DNA of 64,000 nt from Gluconacetobacter liquefaciens (GCF_003350405.1 NZ_QQAW01000008.1:62001-126000), one strand, 5' to 3'; counted from the stretch's first letter, positions 48,396 to 61,125 are shown. Notes: a model not told the origin generated them from the sequence alone. Translations and numbers: made by a program.

Positions 48396-50840
48396 ATGCG
48401 ACGCTCTCGACGCACCCTTCTTTATTCGGCCGTATTCGCAGCGTTCGGCGCCCAGGATGGCCGGGCCGATACCGGTGCGGCGCACGCACGGGGCCACAAA
48501 CCGACCCATCGCCCGGCGGCACGCCCGCACCCCCAGGCGCGACCCGCCCCGCCCGAAATGCGGACTTCGTTACAAACCGGCCAGCAGCCCGCCGCCGCGA
48601 GCGATCCGCGACCGGCCGTTCCCGAAGCCATTCTCGTATCCGGCCGCAGCGGACGAACGCAGGAGCCCGGAGGCGGCCTGATGCGGGTGGAAAAAAGCCC
48701 CAGGGCCATCCAGACGGTCACGCGCGATTATATCGCCAAGCAGGCTCCCACCTCGAACCTGCAACAGATGCTGCGCATGCTTCCCAGCGTGAATATCGCC
48801 GATCAGGACCCGTTCGGCCTTTATGCCGGGCAGGTCAACGTGCGCGGCTTCGACCAGACGGAAGTTGGCTGGCTGCTGGACGGCGCCCCGCTGAACGACA
48901 CCGGCAACGCGGCTTTCTATGCCAACGAGGCCGTCGAGGCCGAGGATCTGGAAACGGTTTCCCTGCAACCGGGCTCGGTGGACATCTCCAGCCCCGTGAT
49001 CAATGCATCTGCAGGCCTCTCCAAGGCGACGATGATGAACCCGACATCAAAATTCGGCGGGCTGATCGATACGTCGTTCGGCTCCTACGACACGTTTCGC
49101 CAATATATCCGCCTGAATTCGGGCTATCTCGGACAGAGCGGCATCAAGGCCATGTTCGCCTTCAGCCACACCAAGGGCAACCAGTGGCGCGGCAGCGGAC
49201 AGGCCGAGAAATATCATTACGATTTCAAGGCCGTGAAGGAATTCGACAATGGAAGCCACACCGGCCTGACCGTATCCTACAACGATCAGATCAACAGCAA
49301 TTATCTGAACCCGACATTGTCGCAATACCGGACCACCGGATACAGCACCAGTTTCCCCGCCTATTTCAGTGGTGGAAACTGGTATAAATCCAGCAACAAC
49401 CCGTTCCGCAACGTCATCGCGGTCGTACCCACCCACATCCATATCACGCCGCGCCTGAGCCTCGATGACAGCCTGTATTTCTGGTACGGAACCGGCGGCG
49501 GAAGCGGGGCAATGACCGTGCCCGCCAACGCCTATATGGGCACGCAACCCGTCACGCTCGATCTCGACGGCGCCAGCAAGGCCCTGGTTCTGGGTTCATC
49601 CAATCAGACGCAATTCCGTCCGGGCAACACCCTGTCCATGACATATGACGTCGATGCCCATAATACCACCGTCGTCGGATGGTGGTACGAGTACGACAAT
49701 GAATACATGAACTACACCCTCGGCAGGATGGACCAGGCGACAGGAAGGGTCTTCGACATCTGGGGGCAGAAAGACCTGATCACCCAGACGGACGGCCAGC
49801 CCTATTCCATGCGCGATTTCCTCACCCTCACCCAGACGAACATGCTGTTCGTCGAAAACCATTCCCATTATTTCGACGATCGCCTGATCGTGGACCTAGG
49901 CTTCAAGGAAGCCATGACGACACGCCGGACATATAATTACACGCCAGGCACACGCTATAATCAGAATCTTCACAACGCTGAACCGCTTCCCCAGATCGGC
50001 ATGTCCTGGCGCTTCAATCCGCATCATCAGATATACATCTCGGGAACGACGAGCGTGAAAATGCCGTCCAACCTGTCCATTGTCGACTACTACAATACAT
50101 CCGGCACACAAACGCAGTCCGGTGGCAGCAGCAGCCCCGAATATTCGATCCATGAAGAGATCGGATACCGGTATAATGGCCGCTTCTTCGTCGGATCGAT
50201 ATCCTTCTTCAATTACAATCTGACCAATCGCCAACAGCAGCTCAGCTATTATCTCGGCACCACGCCCATCACCTCGACGACCAACGCCGGCGGCCAGACC
50301 ACCCGCGGCGTCGATATCCAGCTCGCGATGAAACCGGTGTGGAGCCATCTGCGGCCTTACGTGACGTTCGAATATCTCCATTCGACGATCGACAGCGATA
50401 TCAAAACGACGGGCACGCTCGACGGGCAACGGGTCACGGACTACCTGCCGACCGCCGGCAAAATCGCCGTACGCTCCCCCAAGGTCCAGGCCGGCCTCGG
50501 GCTCGACTATGACGACGGGAATTTCTGGATGTCGGGGCAGATCAAATATGTCGGAAAACAATATGCAACATTCATGAACGACAGCGCGATACCGCAATAC
50601 ATCACGAACAACATAGCAATCGGGTATCGGTTGAAGACCAGCGGCGTCATCAAGTCACCGGAGATCCAGCTCAACCTGCAGAACCTGACCGGCGCAAAGT
50701 TCAGAAGCGGCATCTACGGCATTGCCAACGCTCTCCAGACGACGCGCGGCGTGTATGGCAGCACGATCGCCGGCTCTCAGCCCAGCTACTATCTGCAGAC
50801 GCCCTTCTCCGCCATGGTGACCATATCGGCAGGATTCTGA
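48396..50840 (+). CDS. TonB-dependent receptor paired with PhoD
   Basis: An 814-residue outer-membrane receptor. MRRSRRTLLYSAVFAAFGAQ is the signal peptide; a His/Pro/Ala-rich region (about 25-75) follows. The plug includes SPRAIQTVTRDYIAKQAPTS, LQQMLRMLPSVNIADQDPFG, YAGQVNVRGFDQTEVGWLLD and VEAEDLETVSLQPGSVDISS. The barrel ends VTISAGF. It lacks an STN domain and is not closely related to the siderophore receptors. The ATG at 48396 is preferred over 48309. Five bases after its stop begins a PhoD gene, an arrangement that suggests import of a phosphate-containing or phosphate-releasing substrate. Confidence 0.9.
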   Translation: MRRSRRTLLYSAVFAAFGAQDGRADTGAAHARGHKPTHRPAARPHPQARPAPPEMRTSLQTGQQPAAASDPRPAVPEAILVSGRSGRTQEPGGGLMRVEKSPRAIQTVTRDYIAKQAPTSNLQQMLRMLPSVNIADQDPFGLYAGQVNVRGFDQTEVGWLLDGAPLNDTGNAAFYANEAVEAEDLETVSLQPGSVDISSPVINASAGLSKATMMNPTSKFGGLIDTSFGSYDTFRQYIRLNSGYLGQSGIKAMFAFSHTKGNQWRGSGQAEKYHYDFKAVKEFDNGSHTGLTVSYNDQINSNYLNPTLSQYRTTGYSTSFPAYFSGGNWYKSSNNPFRNVIAVVPTHIHITPRLSLDDSLYFWYGTGGGSGAMTVPANAYMGTQPVTLDLDGASKALVLGSSNQTQFRPGNTLSMTYDVDAHNTTVVGWWYEYDNEYMNYTLGRMDQATGRVFDIWGQKDLITQTDGQPYSMRDFLTLTQTNMLFVENHSHYFDDRLIVDLGFKEAMTTRRTYNYTPGTRYNQNLHNAEPLPQIGMSWRFNPHHQIYISGTTSVKMPSNLSIVDYYNTSGTQTQSGGSSSPEYSIHEEIGYRYNGRFFVGSISFFNYNLTNRQQQLSYYLGTTPITSTTNAGGQTTRGVDIQLAMKPVWSHLRPYVTFEYLHSTIDSDIKTTGTLDGQRVTDYLPTAGKIAVRSPKVQAGLGLDYDDGNFWMSGQIKYVGKQYATFMNDSAIPQYITNNIAIGYRLKTSGVIKSPEIQLNLQNLTGAKFRSGIYGIANALQTTRGVYGSTIAGSQPSYYLQTPFSAMVTISAGF

Positions 50841-50845
50841 AAACC

Positions 50846-52393
50846 ATGCTCTTTCGCCCGAAGCACGGCCTGAGCCGCAGGACATTCTCCAAGATTCTCC
50901 TCTCTTCTCCGGCTATTTCCTGTAACATTGCCCGCGCGCAGGGTCATGTCGCGGCGTCATTCCCATTCTCCGTCGCGTCGGGCGACCCTCTCTCCGATCG
51001 TGTCATCCTGTGGACCAGGCTGGCCCGTTCCGCCATCGACCCCGAGCCGCTTTCCCGGACGGCGCTCGCCGTCAGGTGGCTGGTCGCCGAAGATGCGGCG
51101 CTGGCATGGCCCGTGCGCTCCGGGATGGCGCACGCCAGCCCGGATGCCGGCTTCAGCGTCCATGTCGACGTCACCGGGCTTCTTCCCGACCGCGTCTATT
51201 ATTATGCATTCTTCTTCAATGGAGAGCGCAGCCCCGTGGGGCGCACCAGAACGCTGCCCGCGGCCGGGGCCATTCTGTCCGATGCCCGGTTCGCCGTCGT
51301 CAGCTGCCAGAACTGGGAAAATGGATATTTCGACGCCTACAGGGACATCGTCGATCAGGATCTGCAATTCGTCCTGCATCTTGGCGATTACATCTATGAC
51401 GTGACCAGGGGCGGCGGCGTCCGCCAGCACGACCGCACGGCGCTGCCGATGACGCTCGACGACTACCGGGCACGCCACGCCCTCTACCGCACCGACCCGG
51501 CGCTGCTCGCCGCGCATGAGGCGCATCCCTTCATCCTGCTCCCCGACAATCACGACGCCCTGGAAAGTGCCGCGCGTACCCCCCAGGAGAATCAGCGGCG
51601 TGCCGCTGCCTATCAGGCATGGTATGAATTCCTCCCGGTCAGGGCCGCCTACCGTCGCGACACGGGCAGGATGCAGATTCACCGGGGCGTCGCACTCGGC
51701 TCCCTCGCGCGTCTCAACCTGCTCGACACCCGCCAGTATCGCGACGTCGAAACCATATGCCAGCACGAATCCGATGGAAATTTCGCCTATGGCGTCTACG
51801 AACGAGCATGCTCCGACCTATCCGCCGATCCCGCGCGCAGCATGCTCGGGCAGGAGCAGGAGGCATGGCTGACCGGGCATCTGCGCACGACGACCGCCCG
51901 CTGGAACATCCTTGTCTCGACGGTAATGATGTCGCCCCTGCACATGAGCCATGCCGGTGAGCCTTACCGTTATCTCGGCAGTTGGGACGGCTACGGCGAG
52001 AACAGGAAAAGAATTCTCGACACGATCCAAGCCAGCGGAACGCCCAATCCGCTCTGTCTTTCGGGCGACCTGCATTCCAACCTGATCGCGCAGGTCGTGC
52101 GCAATCCCGGCGACGGGCCCGATTCAGGCATTCTGCCGGAATTTCTCGGCACATCGATCAGCTCGCTCTGGCCCGCTCCGCTGGCCGCGCCCATCGTGCA
52201 GGCTCTTCCGAAGAACCCTCACATTCTTCACTACGATTACCAGCACAGGGGATATCTTCTGGTCGGCATGACGCCCCGCCGGTTGACAGTCACGACCCGC
52301 CTCATGTCCTTCGTCGACCGCAGCGGCGGCAAGACATATACCGGCCAGACCTTCGCCCTGGTCAACGGCGATCGGACGATCCACACCCTGTAG
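50846..52393 (+). CDS. phoD: PhoD-family alkaline phosphatase/phosphodiesterase
   Basis: A 515-residue exported metalloenzyme. A Tat leader is visible (LSRRTFSKILLSSP). The N-terminal PhoD_N domain reads FPFSVASGDPLSDRVILWTR. Metal-site motifs are SCQNWENGYFDAYRDI, HLGDYIYD, LLPDNHD (usual form W/PDDHE/D) and LSGDLHSN. The enzyme class needs Ca and Fe and hydrolyses phosphomono- and diesters. It begins 5 bp after the TonB receptor stop, so receptor and enzyme are cotranscribed. The substrate may be a phosphodiester or teichoic-acid-like polymer. Confidence 0.88.
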   Translation: MLFRPKHGLSRRTFSKILLSSPAISCNIARAQGHVAASFPFSVASGDPLSDRVILWTRLARSAIDPEPLSRTALAVRWLVAEDAALAWPVRSGMAHASPDAGFSVHVDVTGLLPDRVYYYAFFFNGERSPVGRTRTLPAAGAILSDARFAVVSCQNWENGYFDAYRDIVDQDLQFVLHLGDYIYDVTRGGGVRQHDRTALPMTLDDYRARHALYRTDPALLAAHEAHPFILLPDNHDALESAARTPQENQRRAAAYQAWYEFLPVRAAYRRDTGRMQIHRGVALGSLARLNLLDTRQYRDVETICQHESDGNFAYGVYERACSDLSADPARSMLGQEQEAWLTGHLRTTTARWNILVSTVMMSPLHMSHAGEPYRYLGSWDGYGENRKRILDTIQASGTPNPLCLSGDLHSNLIAQVVRNPGDGPDSGILPEFLGTSISSLWPAPLAAPIVQALPKNPHILHYDYQHRGYLLVGMTPRRLTVTTRLMSFVDRSGGKTYTGQTFALVNGDRTIHTL

Positions 52394-52452
52394 GTCGCGA
52401 CCGTCTCATTGCATGGTTGCAAGCCGGGCAGGAAACGCCGATCCTCGGGCGC

Positions 52453-52668
52453 ATGTGGAGCGAACCCTATCTGGAAACCTGCTGCCGGTCGGCGCTGCAC
52501 CGGCTGATGCTCAGCGGCGCGGCCGGCCGCCCGCCGGGCATGAAGGATCAGCCATGCCTGGAACGGCTGGAGCGGATGGGCCTGGCCAGCCAGGACGCCA
52601 ACGGCCGCTACCACCCCACGCCGCAGGGCGCGGCCCGGCATGAATCGGAAATCCTGTCGCCTTCATGA
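52453..52668 (+). CDS. Small winged-helix-like hypothetical protein
   Basis: A 71-residue ORF. The text CRSALHRLMLSGAAGRPPGM then CLERLERMGLASQDANGRYH and PTPQGAARHESEIL resembles a short winged-helix (helix, helix, wing with a marR-like GRYHPTPQG). The same frame upstream reads RDRLIAWLQAGQETPILG, which also looks genuine, so the real start may be earlier, near the phoD stop, at a non-standard codon. Its stop overlaps the next start (ATGA, 52665-52668). No named family. Confidence 0.55.
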   Translation: MWSEPYLETCCRSALHRLMLSGAAGRPPGMKDQPCLERLERMGLASQDANGRYHPTPQGAARHESEILSPS

Positions 52669-53321
52669 TCCGGCATGACGATCTGTGGCGCGCGCTGGAC
52701 ACGCTGGCCGCCGAACGCGGCCTCACGCCCTCCGGCCTGGCCCGCGCGGCGGGGCTGGACCCGACCAGCTTCAATCCCTCCAAACGCACCACCGCCGCCG
52801 GCCGCCCCCGCTGGCCCGGCACCGAAAGCCTGGCCCGCGTGCTGGACGTCACCGGCCTGAGCCTGGAGGCATTCGCCCGCCTCGCAGCCGGCCAACATCC
52901 CCTCTCCCCCGCACCCCGCGCCACGGCCCGGTCGCGCCTCCGCCTGTCCCCCTTCTCCCATCTCGAACACCCCGGCATGTTCGACGGCACCGGCCTGCCC
53001 AGCGGCCGCCACTGGGACCAGTGGGACGTGCCCGGCACCGCCGAGGCCGATTTCTATGCCGTGTCGCTGGATACCGCCCTGTTCGAACCCGTCTTCCGCG
53101 CCGGCACCATCCTGATGGTCGCCCCCGGCATCCCGATCCGCCGGCAGGACCGCGTGCTGGTCCTGCGCCCTGATGGCGCCCTGTGCGCGGTAGTGCTCGA
53201 CGCCCGCGCCGGCGCGACATCCGGCCCCCTGCTGGCCATGATCGGCGCCTCGGCCGGCGGCGGCCCGTTCGAGGCAGACCCCGCCGACCACCTGCACCGC
53301 ATCATGATGGCCTTCCTGTAG
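52665..53321 (+). CDS. XRE/S24-type regulator without catalytic residues
   Basis: A 218-residue protein with an N-terminal helix-turn-helix (about 5-75; LAAERGLTPSGLARAAGLDP) and a C-terminal LexA/S24-like domain (about 110-218; HWDQWDVPGTAEADFYAVSL, FEPVFRAGTILMVAPGIPIR). In active members the stretch is GDSMEP with a Lys further on; here it is LDTALFEP, and the position of the Lys reads CAVVLD. Self-cleavage is therefore unlikely, and the domain is probably a dimerisation or sensing module. Translationally coupled to the small winged-helix protein. Its 3-prime end overlaps the convergent histidine kinase gene by 20 bp. Confidence 0.8.
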   Translation: MIRHDDLWRALDTLAAERGLTPSGLARAAGLDPTSFNPSKRTTAAGRPRWPGTESLARVLDVTGLSLEAFARLAAGQHPLSPAPRATARSRLRLSPFSHLEHPGMFDGTGLPSGRHWDQWDVPGTAEADFYAVSLDTALFEPVFRAGTILMVAPGIPIRRQDRVLVLRPDGALCAVVLDARAGATSGPLLAMIGASAGGGPFEADPADHLHRIMMAFL

Positions 53322-54684
53322 CCTCCACGCCGGGCAGCGCGCGCACCGCCTCGCACCCCGCCAGCACCACCCGCGCCCGAAACCCCCGATCCGTCCCCGG
53401 CAGCGGCGAGGCAATCTCCAGCCGCGCGCCCATCTGCCCGGCAATGCTGGCGGCAATCGCCAGCCCCAGCCCGCTGCCGTCGGCGGCGCTCCCGCCGCGC
53501 ACGAAGGGCTCTGTCAGCCCCGGCAGGATCGCTTCCGGCAAAGCACTGCAATCATTGACGATATCCACCACCCCATTCCGCGAAACCGTCACCGCGATCA
53601 CGGCATCAGGCGTGCCATGATGGGCCGCATTCTCGATCAGGTTCCGAAACAGGATGCCCGCCGCGTCGATATCCCCGCGCGCGAAGAGCGCCTCCATCCC
53701 GTCGCAATCCACCGTGACGACGGGAAAGACCGGCGGCATGTCGGCAAATTCCTCCGCGAGGATCTGCAACACCGCAATCAGGTCGAACCGGTCGTCCCCC
53801 ATCGCCGCTCCCGACGACGCGCGCGACAATTGCAGCAATTTCTCCGTCATCCGCCCCAGCCGGCGGATCTGCCCGATCATGGCCGCCACCCGCCCCGGCG
53901 CCTCGGGTTCATGCAACTGCTCGCGCAGCATCTGCGCCTGCGCCAGCAGCGCGCCGATCGGGTTGCGCAGTTCATGCGCCGCATTGGCCGCAAAGGCCCG
54001 TTCGGATGAAAGCGCCTTTTTCAGCCGGTCCAGCAGAAGATTCACCGCCATATGGATGGCCGCCAGTTCCTCGGGCAGGTCCAGCGCGGGAATCGGCGTC
54101 AGATTCCCGCCCCCGCGCGCGCGAATTTCCGCCTGCAACGCCGTCAGCGGCCGCAACGCCCGCCGCACGACCCAACGCACCAGCAGCCACACCGCCGGCA
54201 GAAACACGATCATCGGCAGGATCGAGATCAGCGTCGCCCGCCGCACCGCCTCGCGCCGATGAAAGGTCGGCTCTCCGACCAGAATATAATGCCCGCCATC
54301 CTGTGCCTTGACGACATAGACGCGAAAGCGCGGCCGATCGTAAAACCCGCCCCGCACCACCGGCACGAAGGTTTCGACGGGCGCGTTCTGCGAACGCAAC
54401 AGCAATGTCCCGTCCGGCATCGCGATCTGATAGGCCAGCGTGCGCGGCCCCACTTCCGGCAGCAGCGCGACCGTCCCCCCGGCGGGGCGCACGGCGTGGG
54501 CCGCAATCACGAATTCAAGCCGCTCGGCTACTTCCTGCAACGAATTATCCAGCCGCTCCGTCACCTCGTAGCGCGTAAACCCCGCCACCAGCACACTCAG
54601 CAGCGCCAGACAGCCCACCACCACCACCAGCACCCCGGCCATGATCCGGGTGGCCAGGCTCCATCGCCCGTCGCCGCGCCTCAT
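53302..54684 (-). CDS. Sensor histidine kinase of two-component system
   Basis: A 460-residue membrane kinase. Helix 1 about 13-34 (IMAGVLVVVVGCLALLSVLV), periplasmic sensor about 36-165, helix 2 about 166-188 (ILPMIVFLPAVWLLVRWVV) and a HAMP-like stretch. The phospho-acceptor box is FAANAAHELRNPIGALLAQ; N box LIENAAHH; ATP lid GSGLGLAIAASIAGQMG. It resembles QseC/PmrB-type sensors. It overlaps the response regulator gene by 4 bases. Beside a CzcCBA-like exporter, metal sensing is likely. Confidence 0.93.
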   Translation of the reverse strand: MRRGDGRWSLATRIMAGVLVVVVGCLALLSVLVAGFTRYEVTERLDNSLQEVAERLEFVIAAHAVRPAGGTVALLPEVGPRTLAYQIAMPDGTLLLRSQNAPVETFVPVVRGGFYDRPRFRVYVVKAQDGGHYILVGEPTFHRREAVRRATLISILPMIVFLPAVWLLVRWVVRRALRPLTALQAEIRARGGGNLTPIPALDLPEELAAIHMAVNLLLDRLKKALSSERAFAANAAHELRNPIGALLAQAQMLREQLHEPEAPGRVAAMIGQIRRLGRMTEKLLQLSRASSGAAMGDDRFDLIAVLQILAEEFADMPPVFPVVTVDCDGMEALFARGDIDAAGILFRNLIENAAHHGTPDAVIAVTVSRNGVVDIVNDCSALPEAILPGLTEPFVRGGSAADGSGLGLAIAASIAGQMGARLEIASPLPGTDRGFRARVVLAGCEAVRALPGVEATGRPS

Positions 54685-55349
54685 GCCCCGCCCTCGCGCG
54701 CCAGCCGATAGCCGCGCCCGCGCACGGTCAGGATCAGCCCCGCCCCCACCTTCTTGCGCACGCGGCTGATAAAGACCTCAATCGCATTGCTCTCGATCTC
54801 CTCGCCCAGCCCGTAAAGCGCGTCCTCGATCTGCTCGCGCGAGCAGATCGCCCCGGCCCGGCGGGCCAGCAGCGCGATCACCGCCCATTCCCGCGCCGTC
54901 AGGTCCACGTCCTGCCCCTGCCGACGCAGGCTGCGCTGGCCCAGATCGATCTCGACCTCCCCCAGCACCAGCCGGTTGCTGGCCAACGCGCCATAGCGGC
55001 GCGACACGGCATCAAGCCGCGCCAGCAATTCATCGAAATCATAGGGTTTGACGATGTAATCGTCCGCCCCGTCCGAAAGGCCGGCAATGCGGTCGCTGAT
55101 CTGGTCCTGCGCGGTCGCGATCATCACCGCCATCACCGACCCACCCCGCCGGATCTCCCGCAGCAGGTCCCGCCCGCTGCCATCCGGCAACCCCAGATCC
55201 AGCAGCAGGAAATCATAGGCAATGGCCCCCAGCGCGGCCCGCGCGTCAGCCAGCGTGGTAAACCAGTCGGCGGCATGCCCGGCGCGGCGCAACCGCTCCT
55301 GCACCGCCGACCCCAGCGGCCTCTCATCCTCGACAACCAGGATCCGCAC
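54681..55349 (-). CDS. OmpR-family response regulator
   Basis: A 222-residue regulator. Receiver domain 1-115 has acidic pocket VVEDER, phospho-acceptor Asp51 in LLLDLGLPDGSGRD, Lys in DDYIVKPYDFDELLARLDA. Winged-helix effector about 125-220 (DLTAREWAVIALLARRAGA, RVRKKVGAGLILTVRGRGYR). The GTG at 55349 (VRILVVEDE) has AGGGG 6 bases upstream; the frame is open to 55385. Pairs with the kinase at 53302 and follows the RND exporter gene by 81 bp. Confidence 0.92.
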   Translation of the reverse strand: MRILVVEDERPLGSAVQERLRRAGHAADWFTTLADARAALGAIAYDFLLLDLGLPDGSGRDLLREIRRGGSVMAVMIATAQDQISDRIAGLSDGADDYIVKPYDFDELLARLDAVSRRYGALASNRLVLGEVEIDLGQRSLRRQGQDVDLTAREWAVIALLARRAGAICSREQIEDALYGLGEEIESNAIEVFISRVRKKVGAGLILTVRGRGYRLAREGGA

Positions 55350-55430
55350 AGCATCCCCTTCCGACACAAACGAACGGGTTTCCAAAGGGCGACTGCCCTG
55401 TGGCGGGGTTCGGGGCAGCGCCCCGAGAGC

Positions 55431-58499
<3,069 letters not shown>

Positions 58500-58500
58500 G

Positions 58501-59667
58501 TCAGTCGTCCCCGCCCATCCCGGCCAGCAGAACCATGGATTTCAGGGCAAAGCTGCCATGGGCAGCCACATCCTGCCCCGCCGAAAGGCCGGAAAGAACG
58601 ACCACCCGCCCCTCACTCTCCACACCGACCGTCACCGGCACCGGCCGATAGCTGTCCGCCCCCTCGCGCACGAACACCACGTCCCGGCCCGCGATCTGCT
58701 GCACCGCTTCGGCCGGCACCAGCATCCCACTCCGGCTGTCGGCAATCTCCAGTTCCGCATCCAGCATCATGCCCGGCCGCAAAGCGCCATCCGGATTGGG
58801 CACGACGCTGATCACGCGCACCAGCCCCGTGGCAGGCGACGCCGCACCGCTGACCGAACTGATCCGGGATTCGATCCGCCGCCCATCCAGCAGCACGCTC
58901 TGCCGCCCGCCCACCACCAGCCGCGCGGCATCCTGCGGCGACACGTCGGACACGATCCAGACCGACGACAGGTCGATCAGCGTCACCGCCATCTGCCCGG
59001 CCTCGATATCGCCACCGGCCGACACCCCCACATCCTGCACCATGCCGTCGATCGGGGCGAGCAACCACGAGGTCTCGTCCTCGCCGGTGGTCGTCCGCTC
59101 GCTGACGGAATTGAATTCCTCCTCGAAGCGATGCGCCATGGTGCCCACATCCGCCTGTCGGGCCGCCACGGTGCTGCGGGCCTCCTGCAACACCGCAAGC
59201 CGGCGCCGGACCTCACCCTGCGACACGGTACTGCCCGCCAGCACCTGGGCCCGCTTCCACGCCGCCTCGGCCTCGGCCCGCGCCGCCAGCGCACCCGCCA
59301 GTGCCGCCTGCATCTGCACCGCCTGCAAGCGCGCGACATGCAGTGAATGATCCAGGTAATCGACCAGCACGCTATCGCGCGCCACATGCTGCCCGGCCAT
59401 GACATGCACCCGCAGCACCTTGCCCGCCCCCACGGGCCGCACGCGCACGATCCGCGTCTCGTCCGCCATCACGCTGGCCAGCACCGGCAGCATCCGCGAC
59501 AGGCTCCCCGGCCGCGCCACGCTGTCGGTCAGCCCCTCGGCCCGCCGCGCCTCAGCCCCGATCGTCACCGGCTCAGGCCGCGCCGGCACGTCGGCTCGGA
59601 CGGCGGAAGACAGGAGGAGGCACCCCGTCCCGACCACGCACGCCAGGCGTGCCCGCACATCCCTCAT
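58501..59667 (-). CDS. RND efflux periplasmic adaptor (CzcB/CusB-like)
   Basis: A 388-residue membrane-fusion protein. Signal peptide about 1-25 (CVVGTGCLLLSSAVRADVPA). Lipoyl-like half motifs are VRPVGAGKVLRVHVMAGQHV and LLAPIDGMVQDVGVSAGGDI. Between them is a helical hairpin (about 110-190, Ala/Arg/Gln rich). Beta-barrel and membrane-proximal domains follow (RRIESRISSVSGAASPATGL, LVPAEAVQQIAGRDVVFV). It links the inner-membrane pump to the outer-membrane channel. Overlaps the channel gene by 4 bases. Confidence 0.92.
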   Translation of the reverse strand: MRDVRARLACVVGTGCLLLSSAVRADVPARPEPVTIGAEARRAEGLTDSVARPGSLSRMLPVLASVMADETRIVRVRPVGAGKVLRVHVMAGQHVARDSVLVDYLDHSLHVARLQAVQMQAALAGALAARAEAEAAWKRAQVLAGSTVSQGEVRRRLAVLQEARSTVAARQADVGTMAHRFEEEFNSVSERTTTGEDETSWLLAPIDGMVQDVGVSAGGDIEAGQMAVTLIDLSSVWIVSDVSPQDAARLVVGGRQSVLLDGRRIESRISSVSGAASPATGLVRVISVVPNPDGALRPGMMLDAELEIADSRSGMLVPAEAVQQIAGRDVVFVREGADSYRPVPVTVGVESEGRVVVLSGLSAGQDVAAHGSFALKSMVLLAGMGGDD

Positions 59668-60959
59668 GGCGTCATCCCGGTCGCGATGGCAGCGCGCAAG
59701 ATGGCCGCATGCCAGCCGATTTCGGCTGAATTCAGCGCCAGAATGGCATTATAGGCCCCCAGCCGCGCCCGCAACGCCTCGATCAGCGCCGTTTCCCCCA
59801 CCTGCCAGGACTGTTCCAGTTCGTCGGCACGCCGGTTCAGCGCGGCGGCCGATGTGCGGGCGCTCTCCAGCGTGGTCCGCGCGGCATCCAGCCGGGCGCG
59901 CACCTGCGCCAGTTCCACCCGCACCATGCGCCGCGCCTGCACTTCCTGGCTGCCGGCCGCCGCCAGCCGGTTGCGGGCTTCGGCCATCATCGGCACGTTG
60001 CGCGCCTCGCTGGGCAGAGGCACCGAGATCTGCACCCCCACCCGGTTGTCCCACGGGCTGCCATACGACCCTTCATGGATCGCCCCAACCCCAACCTCCG
60101 GATTGGGCATGAACGAGGCCCTGGCCAGCCGCACCGCCTCCTGCGCGGCCACCACGTCACGATGGGCGGCCCGCACGCGCGGATCGTTATCCTCCACCAC
60201 CTGCGGGGTATCGAGCCGCGTACGCGCCAGAAACCGCGCATCGTAAGAAAGGATATCGGGCAGACCGGGCCGGCCGAGCAGCACCGCAAGCGCCGCACCG
60301 CTGGTCTCCACCTGCTCGCGCGCCAGTCCGGCCTCAGTCCGCGCCGCAGCCAGCTCGGCCGCCGCCGCCTGCTGGTCCGCAGCGGTCGATTCCCCCGCCC
60401 GCCCGGCGCGGTCGATCGCGGTACCGACGCGCTGCATCGCCTGCACCAGCGACAATGCCACCGCCAGCCGGCGCTGGGCGATCACCTGGGCCGAGGCCGC
60501 CTCCAGCACCCGCACGGCAACAGCCATATGCGCGACATTCAGCTTTTCCTGCACGCTGGCCGATTCCGCCTGCGCCACCCGTCGCGTCGCCGTACCCTGC
60601 CCCGGCAGCCACAGCGGCACCGAAACCGTGCCCTGATAGGTCGTGTAACCGATATTGGTGCCGATGAAATGGTCGTCGAAATACTGCGCCGACACCACGG
60701 GTCCACCGGGAAACCACGATTTCGCGGCATCCGCCCGCGCATCGGCCGACTGCCGGTTGGTCGTCAGTTCCGCCCGCGTCGGATCGACTGCCCATGCAGC
60801 ACTGACCGCCTCGTGAAAGGACAGATCAGCCGCCCGCGCCCCACCGGCCGTCCCGACAACCAATCCGACACCGAGAATCCCGACGCCCAGAATCATGGCC
60901 GGCATGGCACCCCGGCCCGGCTTTCCGACATCATGCCGACGCAACAGGCCCCCTGGCAT
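59664..60959 (-). CDS. RND efflux outer-membrane channel, TolC family (CzcC/CusC-like)
   Basis: A 431-residue outer-membrane efflux protein. The start at 60959 gives a positively charged n-region (LLRRHDVGKPGRG) before the hydrophobic core AMILGVGILGVGLVV; an ATG at 60905 is an alternative and the frame is open to 60995. The two repeated OEP domains are visible as DLSFHEAVSAAWAVDPTRAE, AVRVLEAASAQVIAQRRLAV and DPRVRAAHRDVVAAQEAVRL, GVGAIHEGSYGSPWDNRVGV. First gene of the czcCBA-like operon on the minus strand; divergent from lepA. Confidence 0.9.
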   Translation of the reverse strand: MPGGLLRRHDVGKPGRGAMPAMILGVGILGVGLVVGTAGGARAADLSFHEAVSAAWAVDPTRAELTTNRQSADARADAAKSWFPGGPVVSAQYFDDHFIGTNIGYTTYQGTVSVPLWLPGQGTATRRVAQAESASVQEKLNVAHMAVAVRVLEAASAQVIAQRRLAVALSLVQAMQRVGTAIDRAGRAGESTAADQQAAAAELAAARTEAGLAREQVETSGAALAVLLGRPGLPDILSYDARFLARTRLDTPQVVEDNDPRVRAAHRDVVAAQEAVRLARASFMPNPEVGVGAIHEGSYGSPWDNRVGVQISVPLPSEARNVPMMAEARNRLAAAGSQEVQARRMVRVELAQVRARLDAARTTLESARTSAAALNRRADELEQSWQVGETALIEALRARLGAYNAILALNSAEIGWHAAILRAAIATGMTP

Positions 60960-61125
60960 CCATCCGTCCCCGCGCTCCGGATGGCCCGCTGCCATCCCTG
61001 CCGAAAGCGCGCTCTAACACACCAAGCTGACAGGACCCTGAACGCGCGGCGGGGGCGCCGAAGCCACGGGAGAATTTACGCGCGACCCGCTGACTTTCGT
61101 GGGGTTTTGGCCTATGTCTGCGCCC

